Shown here: piece after piece, positions 18,801 to 19,532 of the stretch
Numbering within the stretch: the stretch's first letter is position 1
Layout of the letters: each line of letters opens with the position of its first letter
Source: Larix sibirica
Lineage: Eukaryota > Streptophyta > Pinopsida > Pinales > Pinaceae
Assembly (NCBI GenBank): GCA_004151065.3
Contig: NWUY0300016258.1
Coordinates: 2,917 to 22,448 of the forward strand
Direction: 5' to 3'
Length of the DNA stretch: 19,532 nucleotides
Translations under genes and position numbers: made by a program
The notes under the pieces: model-generated
Database searches by the model: none
The model's input: the letters and a program-made list of their open reading frames with translations, nothing else
Told to the model about the DNA's origin: nothing

Positions 18801-19414
18801 AATGCCAATATAGGGTATTGACAATATTTTAAATTATGATCATGGTTACTAGGTCTGGCCAAACCTGGTTCAGGTTTGTCTGGAACCTAAACCTTTTGTC
18901 CAGATTGAGCCTGTCTGCTCTATAGGTAAAAAAAAAGGAAAAACAAAGATCAAACTTGAGAAAGAGGAAAGAAATAAAATAAAGAAGATAAATAAAAATG
19001 TTATGGCCCTTTGGTCCCCACCACATATGAAATGAAGAGTTAGAAGGGAGGAAAAGTTACGCTAAAACACATTTTCTCTGTACTGAACGAATTTGATCTG
19101 GATGTGGAGCAGTGGAAGCACTGAAGTTCATTCCTCCTGTAATTTCTTATGCTACAGTGGGTTTCCGACTAGGAAATCATAGCTACAACAGTTTCTCATA
19201 GAGAAGAGGTCTGCAATAGCTGTTTCCTGAATTTCAGCTTCATTTTTAAATTTTTTGCTGTTATTTTGAGAAAGCCTGAGAAAATGAGCAGAAAGCAATG
19301 TTATATGGGGATGTGCATCCCTAGGGTGTTGATGTTTGTAGCATCAAACAGGTACTTCCAAATGGTTCTGTGTCTAACAAGTGGAAGTCGTCACTAATAC
19401 CTCTTAGACTTATG
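18801..19414. other. Intronic or intergenic sequence without recognisable gene
   Basis: AT-rich with purine-rich stretches (about 18926-19000, many AAAGAAA words). No domain, exon or RNA gene was recognised. Confidence 0.5.
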
Positions 19415-19532
19415 AGATTCACTTTAATTAAGTGATTATTAAAGTGAATGCCTGCTTAGATTAATTGAGGGATTAATTAAGTAAAGTGCCTAAGTTTTAG
19501 GCACTAATGACTTAAGTTAATTAAGTGAATCT
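19415..19532. repeat. Nested inverted repeats at the right edge (MITE-like)
   Basis: AGATTCACTTTAATTAA (19415-19431) is nearly the reverse complement of TTAATTAAGTGAATCT at 19517-19532, making a 118-bp segment with inverted ends. Inside are two perfect hairpins. One is TTCACTTTAAT (19418-19428) with ATTAAAGTGAA (19438-19448). The other is AGTGCCTAA (19485-19493) with TTAGGCACT (19497-19505). This is MITE-like, but the segment stops at the window end so its true boundary and duplication are unknown. Confidence 0.6.

Overview
The window reads as plant nuclear DNA. Supporting signs are spliced coding exons with GT..AG borders, a plant L1-type LINE carrying a C-terminal RNase H, a Ty3/Gypsy-type gag fragment next to an initiator-Met-tRNA primer-binding site, and CACTA-like termini. 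The density of decayed transposons and an intron of at least 6.2 kb suggest a large-genome seed plant, possibly a gymnosperm. The exact species cannot be read from the sequence. No CRISPR, operon or rRNA was seen.

Layout from left to right. 1-325 is a decayed reverse-strand RNase H domain with an internal 104-bp tandem duplication. About 447-7068 is a near full-length LINE on the + strand: 5' leader, ORF1 (RRM-like/DUF4283 region plus zinc knuckle), ORF2 (APE-type endonuclease, reverse transcriptase, zf-RVT, RNase H), 3' UTR and a short A tail. It is inactivated mainly by in-frame TAG/TGA codons, with two frameshifts in ORF1 and one in ORF2. 7077-7769 is AT-rich with microsatellites. 7770-7929 holds two CACTA-like termini, one of which breaks directly into a reverse-strand Gypsy-type gag (7930-8640). 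That gag is followed by its primer-binding site (8716-8726) and an LTR starting at 8734, with LTR-like sequence running toward about 10.9 kb. 10.9-12.2 kb is intergenic.

The one convincing cellular gene begins at 12562. It encodes a Bet1-like (SFT1-type) Golgi Qc-SNARE. Exon 1 is 12562-12614 and exon 2 is 13204-13327. The remaining exons, including the C-terminal half of the SNARE helix and the membrane anchor, were not found, so the rest of the window is probably its long second intron. That stretch holds transposon debris: a 149-bp-spaced direct repeat, an AT-rich block, a 48-bp tandem repeat, a polypurine/LTR-start-like site, a pair of dispersed repeats 2.1 kb apart, a possible tRNA-derived SINE and a hairpin-rich right edge.

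The transposons are not partners of the SNARE gene. They form its 5' neighbourhood and fill its intron. The clearest biology is the mode of decay: both the LINE ORF2 and the gag keep long open frames interrupted mostly by stops explainable as C-to-T or G-to-A transitions, as expected for methylated, silenced plant transposons. I found no convincing new multi-gene system.
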